Notes: generated by a model not told the origin, from the letters alone. Counted from the stretch's first letter, positions 25,209 through 36,400 are shown. The stretch is 64,000 nt of DNA from Verrucomicrobiaceae bacterium (GCA_027484445.1 JAIXSY010000025.1:248001-312000), one strand, 5' to 3'. Program-made: numbers and translations.

Positions 25209-26729
25209 ATGAAAATTCGTCGCTTCAGACCCGCTCTGCTACTTGTGCTTTGTGGCGTCACACTTGCACATGCTGACATCCTTATCCTGAAAAACGGAAA
25301 CAAGGTTGAAGGCACGATCCTCGACCAGAATGAACAAGGCGTGAAGATGAAGTATCGTCTCACACCGAAGATCATGGATGAAAAGGTCTTCCTGGCAGGA
25401 GAAATCGAGAAAGTTATCAAGCAGACTCCTCAAGAAGTGGAAGTGGTTGAGCTTCGTAAAGTTTTGCCGACCGGCGACTTGCTCAAAGCAGACGAATACG
25501 AGCAGATCATCCAGGATCGACTTCGTCCTTTCGTGAACAAATATCCGGGCACTCCTGAAGCCAAAGAGGTCGAAGACATCATCTCGACTCTTCAAGAAGA
25601 AAAAACCATGGTCGCCAACGGCCAAGTGAAACTCGAAGGCAAATGGCTGAGTGTAAAAGAATCCAAAGGCGAATCCTTCAACATCGAAGCGTTTCGAATT
25701 CTTGATTCCATGCGCAAGAAAGCCGCAAAGGCTGACTTATCAGGTGCACTGCGTGAGTTTGATCGTCTGATGCTTCCAAGCCCAGCCTATCGCGGTAGCA
25801 TTTATTACCTTCAGGCGATTCCCGAGGCTACCAACATCTTGGACAAATGGATCTCCGCGTTGGAAAAAATGTCTTCCGAACAACCCCAATTGGAGAAAGC
25901 ACGAAGAGATGGACTAAACAAACTGCAAGAGCCGGAGCTTTCCAAAACGAAGAACGCTATCAACGATGAATTCGCCAAGTGGCGAGCCATGGCTGAAGCA
26001 GAGCGAAGACAAAAGCTGCGCTGGAGCACCCCTTACAAGTATGACATCTCTTCGATACAATCGGCGATGAAGGAAGCCGTCGAAGAAAAAACTCGTCTTC
26101 TGAACATCAACATGGAAGTCTTGAAAGCCAAGACTGACCTAGCCGTGGTATGCTATCGGAAGATTGGTGAGCAAGACTACATGGGGGGTGCTTCTGCTTT
26201 CGAGAAGCTTCAAGCTCTGCAAAATGACATGGAATTTCGTGATATTGTTTACGATGTTCGTGCTCGTCTAATCAAACTACACGGAGAACTGAGCCGTGCG
26301 ATTGCCACGGGTGCTACCGCCACGGCAGGTTCCTCAGCAATCGGCGGTGTTGCAGCAACGGGCGTCGAGAGCCGAGTGGCCCAGATTTTGGCCGAAGCAG
26401 GAGCAACCCCAGCAGCTACAGCACCTCAACCTGCCACCGGAACCGCTGCTCCGACACAAGCCATGCCGCAGCAGGCCGCAGCTGCACCACAACCAGCAGT
26501 TCAGGCGAACACAGCACAGGTGGCAACGCCAGCAGCAGCTCGACCTGTGCAGCCAACGATGGCACAGCAACCCAACGCAGCTGTACAACAGCCCTTTCCG
26601 ATGCCAATGCCAGTGCCGCAGATGGTTCCTCAAGAGGAGGAATCCAATCTCCAACTCTACATCATGATCGCGATGGGCCTTGTGATTGTGGTTTTGGGAG
26701 TCGCTTTCATGAAGCAGAAGAAGGCCTAG
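25209..26729 (+). CDS. Exported protein with C-terminal membrane anchor, Gln/Ala/Pro-rich
   Basis: 506 residues. Signal peptide 1-22 (CGVTLAHA). Immediately after comes a small beta-rich segment, LILKNGNKVEGTILDQNEQG, resembling an SH3-like barrel seen at the start of some verrucomicrobial envelope proteins. The middle (about 90-370) is helical and charged. Residues about 375-475 are low-complexity Ala/Gln/Pro/Thr. A single membrane segment near the C-terminus (YIMIAMGLVIVVLGVAFM) is followed by KQKKA. Function unknown. It precedes rplI on the same strand by 76 bases. Confidence 0.72.
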   Translation: MKIRRFRPALLLVLCGVTLAHADILILKNGNKVEGTILDQNEQGVKMKYRLTPKIMDEKVFLAGEIEKVIKQTPQEVEVVELRKVLPTGDLLKADEYEQIIQDRLRPFVNKYPGTPEAKEVEDIISTLQEEKTMVANGQVKLEGKWLSVKESKGESFNIEAFRILDSMRKKAAKADLSGALREFDRLMLPSPAYRGSIYYLQAIPEATNILDKWISALEKMSSEQPQLEKARRDGLNKLQEPELSKTKNAINDEFAKWRAMAEAERRQKLRWSTPYKYDISSIQSAMKEAVEEKTRLLNINMEVLKAKTDLAVVCYRKIGEQDYMGGASAFEKLQALQNDMEFRDIVYDVRARLIKLHGELSRAIATGATATAGSSAIGGVAATGVESRVAQILAEAGATPAATAPQPATGTAAPTQAMPQQAAAAPQPAVQANTAQVATPAAARPVQPTMAQQPNAAVQQPFPMPMPVPQMVPQEEESNLQLYIMIAMGLVIVVLGVAFMKQKKA

Positions 26730-26805
26730 AAGATGATTCCAGCAATTGACAGCACTGGACTGTCGTGCATTTTACATGCCCTTTTACCCAAAAACGAACA
26801 CCCTC

Positions 26806-27306
26806 ATGGCCAACGTCGAAGTCATCCTCAAAGAAAAAATCAAAGGTCTCGGAGCCGAGGCTGATGTCGTTAAAGTGAAGCGTGGCTTCGCTCGCAATTT
26901 TTTGGTGCCCCAGGGCAAAGCATACGAAGCAAGCGCTGGCAATCTCCGCCACCTGAATCACCTCAAAGCAGCGCGTGCTGAACGTGAAGCGAAGGAACTT
27001 CAGGAAGCTGAGAAGGTTGCCTCGAAGCTCAAGAAGCTAAAATTGAAATTGACTCTTCAGACAGGCCAAGGTGGCAAGGCTTTTGGTTCGATCACAACCA
27101 TCGACATTGCAAAAGCAGTCGCTGAAAGTGCAGCCAAAGTAGAACTCGACCGTCACCAAATCCAGTTGGAGCGTCCCATCAAAAACACGGGCAGTTTCGA
27201 AATTCCAGTCAAAGTGCACCCAGAAATTAGCTGCTTCATCAAACTTACAGTCACCGCATCTGATTCTGCGACCCAAGATGATGAAGACAAATCTGGCGAA
27301 GATTGA
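26806..27306 (+). CDS. rplI: 50S ribosomal protein L9
   Basis: 166 residues from the ATG at 26806, the position that gives the canonical start MANVEVILKEKIKGLG. The N-terminal RNA-binding domain with VKVKRGFARNFLVPQGKA, the long connecting helix (about 50-80) and the C-terminal domain are all present, with a short acidic tail (DDEDKSGED) beyond the usual end. L9 binds 23S rRNA near the L1 stalk and helps keep the reading frame. rpsF, ssb and rpsR, usual neighbours, are not here. A strong terminator follows. Confidence 0.96.
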   Translation: MANVEVILKEKIKGLGAEADVVKVKRGFARNFLVPQGKAYEASAGNLRHLNHLKAARAEREAKELQEAEKVASKLKKLKLKLTLQTGQGGKAFGSITTIDIAKAVAESAAKVELDRHQIQLERPIKNTGSFEIPVKVHPEISCFIKLTVTASDSATQDDEDKSGED

Positions 27307-27332
27307 TTCTAGTCTTGTCCTTACCAACATTC

Positions 27333-27371
27333 AAAACCCGATTTCGAGCTTATCGAAATCGGGTTTTTTTT
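27333..27371 (+). terminator. Rho-independent terminator after rplI
   Basis: A 15-bp perfect stem (AAAACCCGATTTCGA / TCGAAATCGGGTTTT) with a 5-base loop, ending in a run of eight T. It begins 27 bases after the rplI stop codon. This is the clearest intrinsic terminator in the window. Confidence 0.95.
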
Positions 27372-27547
27372 CGCAGAGACAATGAGACGGATTGTCTAAA
27401 TCAGGATCGAGTGAAGGTTGGATTCGCATCCAAGGCCTCTGTTAGCTTTCGGCCTCAAATGGCTCGGTCAGCTTCAGCTCAGACTTACCCACAGGCTCTA
27501 GATTGCACGATTCCTTGACCATTGGTCTTGTCTCTCGACTGTTCCAC

Positions 27548-27913
27548 ATGCGCGCCCGCATCATCAAAGACTTTCGCTTCGAAGCTGCCCAGACCCTCCC
27601 CAAATTGTCCAGTGAGCACAAATGCACCAAGATGCATGGCCATAGCTTCAAGGTAGAAATCGCCATCGAAGGCGAAGTGAATCCAGAGATTGGCTGGGTC
27701 TATGATCATGCCGAGATCAGCCGTGCCATGAAACCCATTTTGGACATGTTGGACCACAGTTATTTGAATGAGATTGAAGGACTAGAAAACCCAACCATAG
27801 AGTACATGGCGGCATGGTTGTGGAAACGGCTTGCGCCTCAGTTGCCAGGCCTTGCGGAAATCACCATCCACGAGACCCCCAGTGCACGCTGTGTATTCCG
27901 TGGAGAATTCTGA
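27548..27913 (+). CDS. queD: 6-carboxytetrahydropterin synthase (QueD family)
   Basis: 121 residues from the ATG at 27548. Family landmarks: FRFEAAQTLP, catalytic Cys26 in HKCTKMHGH, zinc ligands His30 and His32, DHSYLNEI (catalytic Asp/His) and ETPSARC with a binding Glu. QueD converts 7,8-dihydroneopterin triphosphate to 6-carboxytetrahydropterin in queuosine synthesis. In E. coli QueD the first zinc ligand is the His of AAHRLP; here that residue is Gln (codon CAG). ruvB begins 18 bases downstream, so the two are probably cotranscribed. No preQ1 riboswitch was seen upstream. Confidence 0.9.
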   Translation: MRARIIKDFRFEAAQTLPKLSSEHKCTKMHGHSFKVEIAIEGEVNPEIGWVYDHAEISRAMKPILDMLDHSYLNEIEGLENPTIEYMAAWLWKRLAPQLPGLAEITIHETPSARCVFRGEF

Positions 27914-27931
27914 CCTGTCCTATCACCGCTT

Positions 27932-28936
27932 GTGAACCCATCACTGAACGAAGCCGACTCACCCTTTGATCTAGCCTTACGTCCGGGAAACTTCGACGAT
28001 TTTCATGGGCAGGAAAAGGTCAAAGAGCAGCTCTTGGTGATGGTCGAAGCTGCAAAGATGCGTGGTGAGCCATTGGATCATGCCTTGCTATGCGGCCCAC
28101 CAGGCTTGGGCAAAACAACCCTTGCCAATCTCATCGCCACATCAATTGGTTCACGATTGCACACAACCAGCGGCCCCCAAATTGAACGGGCAGGCGACCT
28201 AGCAGGCCTGCTGACCAACCTTCAAGAGCGCGATATTCTTTTCATTGATGAGATTCATCGTCTCCACCCCAGCATCGAAGAATACCTCTATCCCGCGATT
28301 GAGGATTTCAGACTCGACATCATCATTGATCAAGGCCCTAAGGCACGCACCATAAGGATCGATTTGCCACCCTTCACCCTTGTTGGAGCCACCACCCGCG
28401 CAGGAATGTTGACTGCACCGATGCGCAGTCGATTTGGCATTCCGAATCGATTGGATTACTACACCGTGGAAGAACTTCAGCACATCGTCATGCGTTCTGG
28501 ACGCCTGCTCGCTGTTCCAATTGAAGAAGAAGGTGCGCGCGAAATCGCTCAGCGTTCGCGTGGAACACCTCGCATCGCCAACCACCTCCTCAGGTGGGTT
28601 CGCGACTATGCGCAAGTGAAGGCTCAGAGCATCATCACTCAAGATGTGGCTAATCGGGCTTTAACCATGCGAAACATTGATGAAACAGGACTCGATGAAA
28701 TGGACAAACATTTCCTGGAAGCCTTGATCCACAAATTTGATGGTGGTCCGGTGGGGCTCAGTAGCATGGCCGTGGCCATTGGCGAGGATGCGAGCACGCT
28801 CGAAGATGTGCACGAACCTTACCTCGTGATGCAAGGATTTGTAAAACGGACTCCACGAGGACGAGTGGCCATGCCCGCCGCCTATCGCAAGCTAGGACTC
28901 GTTCCTCCACTCAGCGGCCAAAGCGAGCTGTTCTGA
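27932..28936 (+). CDS. ruvB: Holliday junction branch-migration helicase RuvB
   Basis: 334 residues from a GTG at 27932; this start gives the normal RuvB length and N-terminus ([15 protein letters not shown]). Walker [10 protein letters not shown], Walker [10 protein letters not shown], sensor/arginine region [18 protein letters not shown] and the C-terminal winged helix ([10 protein letters not shown]) are intact. RuvB forms the hexameric motor of RuvABC. ruvA and ruvC are not in the window. The gene ends 2 bases before the stop of the convergent DUF1501 gene, with no room for a separate terminator. Confidence 0.97.
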   Translation: MNPSLNEADSPFDLALRPGNFDDFHGQEKVKEQLLVMVEAAKMRGEPLDHALLCGPPGLGKTTLANLIATSIGSRLHTTSGPQIERAGDLAGLLTNLQERDILFIDEIHRLHPSIEEYLYPAIEDFRLDIIIDQGPKARTIRIDLPPFTLVGATTRAGMLTAPMRSRFGIPNRLDYYTVEELQHIVMRSGRLLAVPIEEEGAREIAQRSRGTPRIANHLLRWVRDYAQVKAQSIITQDVANRALTMRNIDETGLDEMDKHFLEALIHKFDGGPVGLSSMAVAIGEDASTLEDVHEPYLVMQGFVKRTPRGRVAMPAAYRKLGLVPPLSGQSELF

Positions 28937-28938
28937 AG

Positions 28939-30378
28939 TTAGGCTAGCAGCTTGTGAGCGACATGACCATGAATATCCGTTAAACGATAACGTCTGCCCT
29001 GAAACTTGTAAGTGAGACGTTCGTGATCGATGCCGAGCAGATGCAAAATGGTGGCATGAAAATCGTGGATATGCAGTCCGTCCTTCAGCACGTTGTAGCC
29101 GAACTCATCAGTCTCTCCATAAATCATTCCTGCCTTAACACCTCCACCTGCCATCCAAGCAGTAAAACACCGCGGATGATGGTCACGCCCAAAGTTAGGC
29201 TGAATTTTCCCCTGGCAGTAATTGGTACGGCCAAATTCACCTCCCCAAACCACAAGCGTATCATCAAGCAAACCTCGTTGCTTCAGATCTTTGATCAAGG
29301 CGGCAGATGCCTGATCGGTCTCTCGACACAAACGAGGAAGTGAACTCGGAAGCCCGCCGTGGTGATCCCAATCCTGATGATACAATTGAATGAAACGCAC
29401 TCCGCGCTCTGCGAGTCTGCGTGCTTGAAGACAATTAGCCGCGAAAGTGCCTGGAGTTTTGACGTCAGGGCCATACATATTTAACACATGCTCAGGCTCA
29501 CCGCTGAGATCTGTGGCTTCTGGGATACTACTCTGCATCCGGTAAGCCATCTCGTAGTGATCAATCCGATTCTGGATTTCGACATCGGGAGTCGTTGCCA
29601 ACTGATGCTCATGAAGTTCTCTCAGACGATCTAACATCCGGCGTCTTGTCTTGTCCTGGATACCTTGAGGATTACCCAGATACAAAACAGGATCTTTCGC
29701 TGCTCGGAACAAAACACCTTGATGCTTGGTGGGAAGAAAGCCACTTCCCCACAAGTGCGCTCCCAAAGGCTGGCCTGACTTTCCTTTGGTGATCAAAACG
29801 GTGAAGGAGGGCAAATTTTGATTTTCTGCCCCGAGTCCGTAACTCAACCAAGCCCCCATGCTCGGTCTGCCTGCAATTTGAGAGCCAGTCTGGAAAAAGG
29901 TAACTCCGGGACCATGATTGATGCTTTCCGTGAACATGGAACGCACCACACACAAATCATCGGCCACACTCGCAAGATGAGGTAACAATTCAGAATACCA
30001 ACCACCGGCTTGGCCATGCTGAGCAAACTTGAAAGGCGACCCAACCATAGGAATGGATGACTGGTTGCCTGACATGCCAGTCAGCCTTTGCGAACCACGC
30101 ACAGAATCTGGCAACTGCTCACCGTGTCTCTGATTCAAAAGCGGTTTGTAATCATAGAGATCTAAATGCGAAGGACCTCCTGACATGAACAAATAGATGA
30201 TCCGCTTGGCCTTCGGTTGCCAATGCGTCGAACCCAACACACCTTGATCTAAGCTAGGTGCATTCGCCCCATGGGCTTGCTCTTTCGCCAGCATTTCAGC
30301 AAGAGCGACACCACCCAAGCCTGAGCCGAATCGATTCAAAAGTTGCCGACGACTCCAAAGAGTAAAAGAAGAATTCAT
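28939..30378 (-). CDS. DUF1501 protein, Tat-exported (sulfatase-like fold)
   Basis: 479 residues. The N-terminus carries a twin-arginine-type signal (WSRRQLLNRFGSGLGGVALAE). DUF1501 landmarks: AKRIIYLFMSGGPSHLDLYD, WDHHGG, VWGGEFGRTNY and GRDHHPRCFTAWMAGGGVK near the C-terminus. The fold is related to alkaline phosphatase/sulfatase enzymes, but the chemistry is not established. Its start lies 10 bases after the stop of the DUF1549/DUF1553 gene on the same strand; this pairing is widespread in Planctomycetes and Verrucomicrobia and suggests a joint role in exported polysaccharide or other polymer metabolism (inference). Confidence 0.9.
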   Translation of the reverse strand: MNSSFTLWSRRQLLNRFGSGLGGVALAEMLAKEQAHGANAPSLDQGVLGSTHWQPKAKRIIYLFMSGGPSHLDLYDYKPLLNQRHGEQLPDSVRGSQRLTGMSGNQSSIPMVGSPFKFAQHGQAGGWYSELLPHLASVADDLCVVRSMFTESINHGPGVTFFQTGSQIAGRPSMGAWLSYGLGAENQNLPSFTVLITKGKSGQPLGAHLWGSGFLPTKHQGVLFRAAKDPVLYLGNPQGIQDKTRRRMLDRLRELHEHQLATTPDVEIQNRIDHYEMAYRMQSSIPEATDLSGEPEHVLNMYGPDVKTPGTFAANCLQARRLAERGVRFIQLYHQDWDHHGGLPSSLPRLCRETDQASAALIKDLKQRGLLDDTLVVWGGEFGRTNYCQGKIQPNFGRDHHPRCFTAWMAGGGVKAGMIYGETDEFGYNVLKDGLHIHDFHATILHLLGIDHERLTYKFQGRRYRLTDIHGHVAHKLLA

Positions 30379-30388
30379 GGCTGGAAAA

Positions 30389-33388
30389 TTAGCGTTTCAC
30401 CACACAGGCATCGTGATTCAGTAAAGTCTGTGCCAGAAGCGTCGCAGCAGCAGCTTCTGCCAAAGGAATCTTGGGATGAACCGGAAACTGCCCCTGCTTC
30501 ATCAAGGCCTTGGCTTCTTCAGGCGATTGCTGAAAATGGAAAAGCTGCTCTCGATAAAGCTCCGTGCAGATCCGCTTTTCTTGTTCGTCAGGTTTTCGAC
30601 TTAGACATTTTAGGAAACCAATCTCGATCATCTTCTCCAGGTTGCCGCTAGCTTCATCATGCAACTTTTCTCCTAAAACGCGTGCAGCTTCGACATACTG
30701 GGTTCCATTTAGAAGAATCAACGCCTGAAGAGGAGAATCCGTGCGCTCTCTTTTGGAAACGCATACGGCTCGGCGTGGAGCATCAAAAGCCATCATGGCT
30801 GGGGGAGGACTGGTGCGCCGCCATGACGTGTATAAACTGCGACGATACAAAGCATCACCTGAGCTAGGTCCAGCAGGTTTGAAAGCTTCCGTCATTTCGT
30901 AGGGCAAGACGGGTGGCCCCCCTAAATCGCGCTTCAAAAGTCCCGCAGCTGCGAGTGCATTGTCACGAATCATTTCGGCTGCTAGACGAAAACGAGGGCC
31001 GCGTGCTAACCACTGATTTTCAGGATCATCGGTCATGACTTTAACATCAGCATGACTCTGCTGGCGATAGACACGACTCATCATGATTTCGTGCAGAAGG
31101 ACTTTCAGATCCCAACCACTGGACATCAAACGATAGGCCAGATAATCGAGCAACTCAGGGTAAAGCGGACGCTCACCTTGACTGCCAAAATCTTCAGTCG
31201 TCTTCACCAGACCGCGCCCAAAAATGCCATTCCACAGACGATTCACGGTCACACGAGCTGTTAAAGGGTGGTTCGGTGCTGTTAACCACTTTGCTAAACC
31301 TAGTCGGTTGGCAGAAATACCAGGCGGAAGAGGTGGCAAAGCCGCAGGCAAGACCGCAGTCACTTCCTCGGTGCGCTTGTCATACTCACCACGTGTCAAA
31401 ATGTAGGCTTTCTTGGGCTGAGATAACTCCTGCATGACCATCATCTCTCGCTGCTGATCCTGCAAAGCGTAGAGCTCTGCACGTGCTTGTTTTAGCTCTG
31501 GAGATAATGCTACCGAACTGGAGATGTCTCGATTGAATAGGCGAAGCTCATCCACAAGCCCACCCTTGAAGCCACGATCTCTGAATCGTTCTCCCAAAGT
31601 GATGTAGTCCCCTCCTCCGCCTTGGATCGTCTTGGTCAAGCCATCCCGAATGATTTCCACATCAGCGAGCTTCTGGTTGAGGTAGATCTTCAATCCAGAC
31701 GCGCGACTGCTGCCATCGTAGGTCATCACCACATGAATCCATTCCTGTGTGGGAAGGAGGTCCCGCGTGCGAATGGAAATGGCATTGCCAGGCCAGAAAT
31801 GAATGAGTGACCCCTTCAATTTACCTTCCTCCAGAAGAAGCTCGTAACCACGACTCGCTGCATCCATCCAGGCACGTGATCGATGCAAAATCACTGCACG
31901 TTCTTTCACATCTGGTGTTTTCATCCAAAAAGAAAAACTAAAGGCATCTTCGCGCTTGAAGTTACCCACGGAGGTTTCCACAGGATCATCGCCCGTGAAC
32001 TGAACCGCGTTTCCGACCTTTCCAGGCACCAGTTGATTGCCTCCTTTGAGTGTAGCTGCGCTCGCCTCCTTGGTCTTTTCGACTTTGCCCGCATTTCCCT
32101 GATCTGCGACAGATGCTTTAGCGAAAGAATCTTCCAAGCGATTGCCCTTCAACGAATCAAAGCTGAAATGAGCAAATTCGCCGGAACTTAGATCAGGCTC
32201 TTTCAAAACATGTCTGTTACTTTGTTTTTCTAACTCAGAAATGCGCATCTGAAGCGCTGTCATCTTTGCCTGAGTTTTCTCATCCGCCAGCATCATGGCC
32301 GGTGTCGGCACTGAAGGAGTGAAAAAGGAATAGAGTCCTGCTTCATCAATGTTTTGAAACATCGAAAACAGTCCATAGTACTCCTTCTGCGAAATCGGAT
32401 CATACTTGTGATCGTGACAGCGAGCACACTCAAAAGTGAGTCCCAGAAAAGCCGTAGCCACTGTCTGAACACGATCAGCGACATATTCGACTCGATATTC
32501 TTCTTCGACGCTTCCACCTTCACTTTCCTGCTGATGCAATCGATTGAAAGCTGTCGCTAAAAGTTGTTCGTGGGTTGGATTAGGCAGAAGATCACCTGCG
32601 AGTTGCCAAGTGATGAACTGATCAAAGGGCAGATTGTCGTTGAACGCTTTGACCACCCAATCTCGCCAAGGCCAAACCTCGCGCTCTCGATCTACCTGAA
32701 ATCCATAGCTATCTGCGTAGCGGGAAACATCCAACCAATCGACAGCCATTCTTTCCCCATAGTGAGGAGAAGCCAGCAGTCGTTTCACCAGCTTATCCAA
32801 AGCGCGATCCGCATTTTGAGCATGATCAGCCACGAAATCAGCGACCTCTTGAGGAGTTGGTGGCAATCCCGTCAGATCAAAACTGACTCGCCTCACCAAG
32901 GTTGTCGGATCAGCTTCAGGTTGCATGGAAAGGCCGCGTTCCAACAGCCCTTTTTGCACAATGGAATCGATGGTTAGGCTTTTGAGTGCTTCCGTTTGCA
33001 AAGGAATAAAAGCCCAATGCGCTTCATAGTCAGCTCCTTCGCGAATCCAACGGCGTAACGTTTCGACTTCTTGTGAGGTAAGATTTCCAAGCTTCGACTT
33101 CGGTGGAGGCATCACCTCATCTGGGTCAGAAGAAAGGATGCGCTCTAGGATCATGCTGCTCTCAGGATCACCGGGGCGGATGTGTCCATCCTTGATCGCG
33201 GCCTCACGCACATCGAGCCGAAGATCTGCTTTTTGATTTTTGCTGTCCGGCCCATGACAATGGAAACACTTGTCGGACAAGATGGGACGGATATCCCGAT
33301 TGAATTGTAGTTTCCCAGCCGCTTGTATTGCAGCTGTTCCCGTAAAGAAAAGGACAAGCATCAAAAACTGCTGACGAGAAGACATCAT
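30389..33388 (-). CDS. PSCyt1 / DUF1549 / LamG / DUF1553 exported protein
   Basis: 999 residues with a signal peptide (1-24). Order of parts: PSCyt1 cytochrome-like segment with one haem motif CFHCH (41-45); DUF1549 (about 140-350: FDLTGLPPTPQEV, HYGERMAVDWLDVSRYADS) with a second CARCHDHKYDP; a LamG-type jelly roll (about 400-630: FSFSFWMKTP, WIHVVMTYDG, DELRLFNR); then DUF1553 (about 700-960: RVTVNRLWNGIFGRGLVKT, RRSLYTSWRRTSPPP). Haem attachment and electron transfer are implied by the CxxCH motifs, and the LamG domain suggests glycan binding. Tightly coupled to the DUF1501 gene. Two adjacent ATG codons (33388, 33385) can serve as start. Confidence 0.9.
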   Translation of the reverse strand: MMSSRQQFLMLVLFFTGTAAIQAAGKLQFNRDIRPILSDKCFHCHGPDSKNQKADLRLDVREAAIKDGHIRPGDPESSMILERILSSDPDEVMPPPKSKLGNLTSQEVETLRRWIREGADYEAHWAFIPLQTEALKSLTIDSIVQKGLLERGLSMQPEADPTTLVRRVSFDLTGLPPTPQEVADFVADHAQNADRALDKLVKRLLASPHYGERMAVDWLDVSRYADSYGFQVDREREVWPWRDWVVKAFNDNLPFDQFITWQLAGDLLPNPTHEQLLATAFNRLHQQESEGGSVEEEYRVEYVADRVQTVATAFLGLTFECARCHDHKYDPISQKEYYGLFSMFQNIDEAGLYSFFTPSVPTPAMMLADEKTQAKMTALQMRISELEKQSNRHVLKEPDLSSGEFAHFSFDSLKGNRLEDSFAKASVADQGNAGKVEKTKEASAATLKGGNQLVPGKVGNAVQFTGDDPVETSVGNFKREDAFSFSFWMKTPDVKERAVILHRSRAWMDAASRGYELLLEEGKLKGSLIHFWPGNAISIRTRDLLPTQEWIHVVMTYDGSSRASGLKIYLNQKLADVEIIRDGLTKTIQGGGGDYITLGERFRDRGFKGGLVDELRLFNRDISSSVALSPELKQARAELYALQDQQREMMVMQELSQPKKAYILTRGEYDKRTEEVTAVLPAALPPLPPGISANRLGLAKWLTAPNHPLTARVTVNRLWNGIFGRGLVKTTEDFGSQGERPLYPELLDYLAYRLMSSGWDLKVLLHEIMMSRVYRQQSHADVKVMTDDPENQWLARGPRFRLAAEMIRDNALAAAGLLKRDLGGPPVLPYEMTEAFKPAGPSSGDALYRRSLYTSWRRTSPPPAMMAFDAPRRAVCVSKRERTDSPLQALILLNGTQYVEAARVLGEKLHDEASGNLEKMIEIGFLKCLSRKPDEQEKRICTELYREQLFHFQQSPEEAKALMKQGQFPVHPKIPLAEAAAATLLAQTLLNHDACVVKR

Positions 33389-33497
33389 GCAGATAGAACG
33401 CCGACGAAGAATGTTGTCTTCACACCAACTTGTGTCGAATCATGGCAAAAAGGATTATTTAGTGTGTCGATTTGAGCTAACACCCGAGTGGTGCCAC

Positions 33498-36400
33498 TCA
33501 GTGATTGAAGAGAAACGCCGGAGAATTGATCAGCGCCCAGGCTAAATCTTGAGCATGGGTAAGTCGCTTGTTGGCCAATTGCTTTGCGCTGAGATCTGCA
33601 TCTCGACGAAGCTGAACCAATTCTGGATCTAACATGATGGGCTTCTGCGATTCCAGATACTTGGCTTCTAGCGCAATAACTTGTGGATCAACTGCCACGG
33701 GCTTGCTCGCATTAGCGAGCACCTTCTTCTGCAATTGGTAGTCACGGAACTGATTGAGGAAGTGCTGCGTCAAAAGCTGCTTTTGTTCGGCACTACGCTG
33801 GGGTGCCTTGATCGCTGCTGCTACTGTAGCGGGAACGCCAAAGCGAACCAAGGAACTGTTCGTCACCCACAGACGGAAACGGCCAGGATTGTACTTACCA
33901 TTCTGAAAATTGCTCACCATTTGAACGGAAAAGCTCGTGCCATCATCATGTGATATGGGTCTTTCAAAAGAGAAGATTGCCTCATGACGGTAACCCGTGT
34001 CAGGACTGACAGCCCAACCTCGATCTCGGTTTCCCTTCTTCAGGGCTTCTGAAACAAGGAAGTTGCTTTGCTCAAAATCCGCTTGGGGATGCTTCAGAGC
34101 CTGAGCAATAGCCGCCGCACTTGCTGGCTTTGCACCTGCTGACTTAGTCGTAACGATGAATTCGCTCAGGACGAAATTGCCATCAGGTGCAAGACCAGGT
34201 CCATTGTTAGGCAGACGCTCATCAGGCAACATCTCAAGTTTGATCGCTGTGATATTCGACAGCATTGACTTACCCACGAGCAGATAGTTTCCGGTGCTTT
34301 GCTTGCCTTCAGGCAGAGCTTTGGCCAAAAGTGAACCATCTGGAAGAACTTCGATGCTCTCGACACCTGCGGCCCTTTGCACCCTCACCTCCAATGGGTG
34401 CCATTCTGTACTGAGATCCAGGTAGTTTTCCCACTTCGGCTGGATCATGGGCACAGAGTCTTTTGCAGCTTTGACCTTAGCTTCAGCCGCTTGAATGGCG
34501 GCAAGTCGTGCGTCTTCTTGCTTTTTCACCTCAGGCGCGATCTTGACTCGGTAGGCTTCAAGTTCTGTCTTAGCGGCCTGGATAGCAGCCAAGCGGTCCG
34601 CTTCTGCCTTTTCGATGATGGGTTTTTGCTCGGCTTCCTTAGCCTGCCACTGTGAGGCGAGTTGCTTATGTTCAACATCCATGCTGGCCATGCTGGCCAG
34701 CGCAGCATTGATCTCTTTGCCAGTGGGTTTGCGATTCAGAATGCGGATGAAGATTTCTTCGATCAGCTTCGAGTCATCTTGAATCTCTCGGGAAAGCTTC
34801 CCGATGGCGTTGTTCGGATCGCTGATGGCATCACCGACAGTCGGCCCTGACATGAGCGCCATGACCGGCCCCAGGTTCACCTCATTGCTACGTTCGCACT
34901 CGCAGACAGATTCTCGCGCTGGCTTGCCGAAGTTTGTGAGGAATCCATCAGGCAGTTGAGTCTGACCATCGATCAGCTGTGCTGCACGCGTGCCTTTGGG
35001 CACCCCTGGAATATTCGGCATGCTACCCGTCACCGTGAAAACAGAATCAAACAGCACCTCCGCCGGTAGGCGACGTGCCTTGGCATGACTGTAATTGACA
35101 TGGTCATCTTCATTCCAGCGGTTGGTGGCTAGCTCTAGCTGGTAGGTACGACTTTGAACAATGATCCTCATCAGATGGCGCACGTTAAAGCCGCTTTGAA
35201 TGAACTCATTCGTTAGGTATTGCAGCAGTTCTGGATTGCTAGGCGGATTGCCAGCTCGAATGTCATCCAGAGGCTCAATCACACCTGTGCCAGTGAGGTA
35301 GCCCCAAATTCGGTTGGCATAGCTCATGGCGAAGTAGTCATTTTCAGGACTGGTCATCCAGGTAGCAAACTGCTCACGCCGTGAGGTAGCCGTCTTGCTC
35401 ACCAACTCCGCGTCATAAGGCACTTGCGGGGCAATCGGTCTGTTCGTGCGCAGATGATTCATTTCACCTTCTTGCTTATCCGCCACAACTTCAAACAAGG
35501 GCTTAGCTCCTTCTACTGCACTGCCTCCGATCGTTTTTCCAGCGCTGTCAGGGTCTGTCTTGAGGTCGATTTGAGCAAAGAAGGCGGCAGTCTGGTAATA
35601 CTGGTCCCAGGTCCACTTCTCAAAGGGATGGTCATGGCACTTGTTGCAGTTGAAACGAGTGGCGAGGAACAGATGCGTCGTGTTTTCCACCAACTCTTCA
35701 GGCGTGCGAACGGTCTTGTAGTAGGCCGCCGCAGGGTTGTCTTTGTTCGAGCCCGTTGCCGTGATGATTCGGTAAGCCATGCGGTCGTAGGGTGTGTTTT
35801 CAGCAACCTGCTGCTTGATCCAATCGCGAAGAATCTTCACCCCTTCCGCACCCAGGAACTTCGAGTTCACTTGCAGCATGTCAGCCCATTTGTTCGACCA
35901 ATGGTCCACGAAATCAGGATTGCCGATGAGCTGATGGATGACTTCATTTCGTTTTGTGCGAGTGTCCCGCTGATCTTCGAGAAAAGCTCGTACACCTTCT
36001 GCCTTTGGAGGTAACCCTGTGAGATCGATATGTATGCGGCGCAGAAAGTCTTCATCGCTGCACAAGCCACTGGGTTGAATCTTCATGCGCTGCCATTTGC
36101 GAGCCGTGAACTCATCAATCCTATTCCATTTCTCCGGCTCCTTCCAGGCAAAGCCCGTGCGGTCCCCCATCACGGTGATGGTAGTCGCAGCGTAGGCTCC
36201 TTCAAAACGAGCCAAAATAGCCGCTTCACCTCGGCGCAAGCTGGTCATCAGGCCCGTCTTGTCAGCCTCAATGACATCCCCGTTCCCACTTTCGAGAAAG
36301 GCCTCTGCGGTGACGTCTTTGACATAACCATCCGCATAACGAGCGATGACGCGCATCTGCTGACGATGTCCAATACGCTCCAAAACTGGGTTTTTCGGAA

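Noticed and set aside
27484..27492. TTACCCACA as a DnaA box
   Set aside because: A single site with one mismatch, outside any cluster and before queD; not evidence for an origin.
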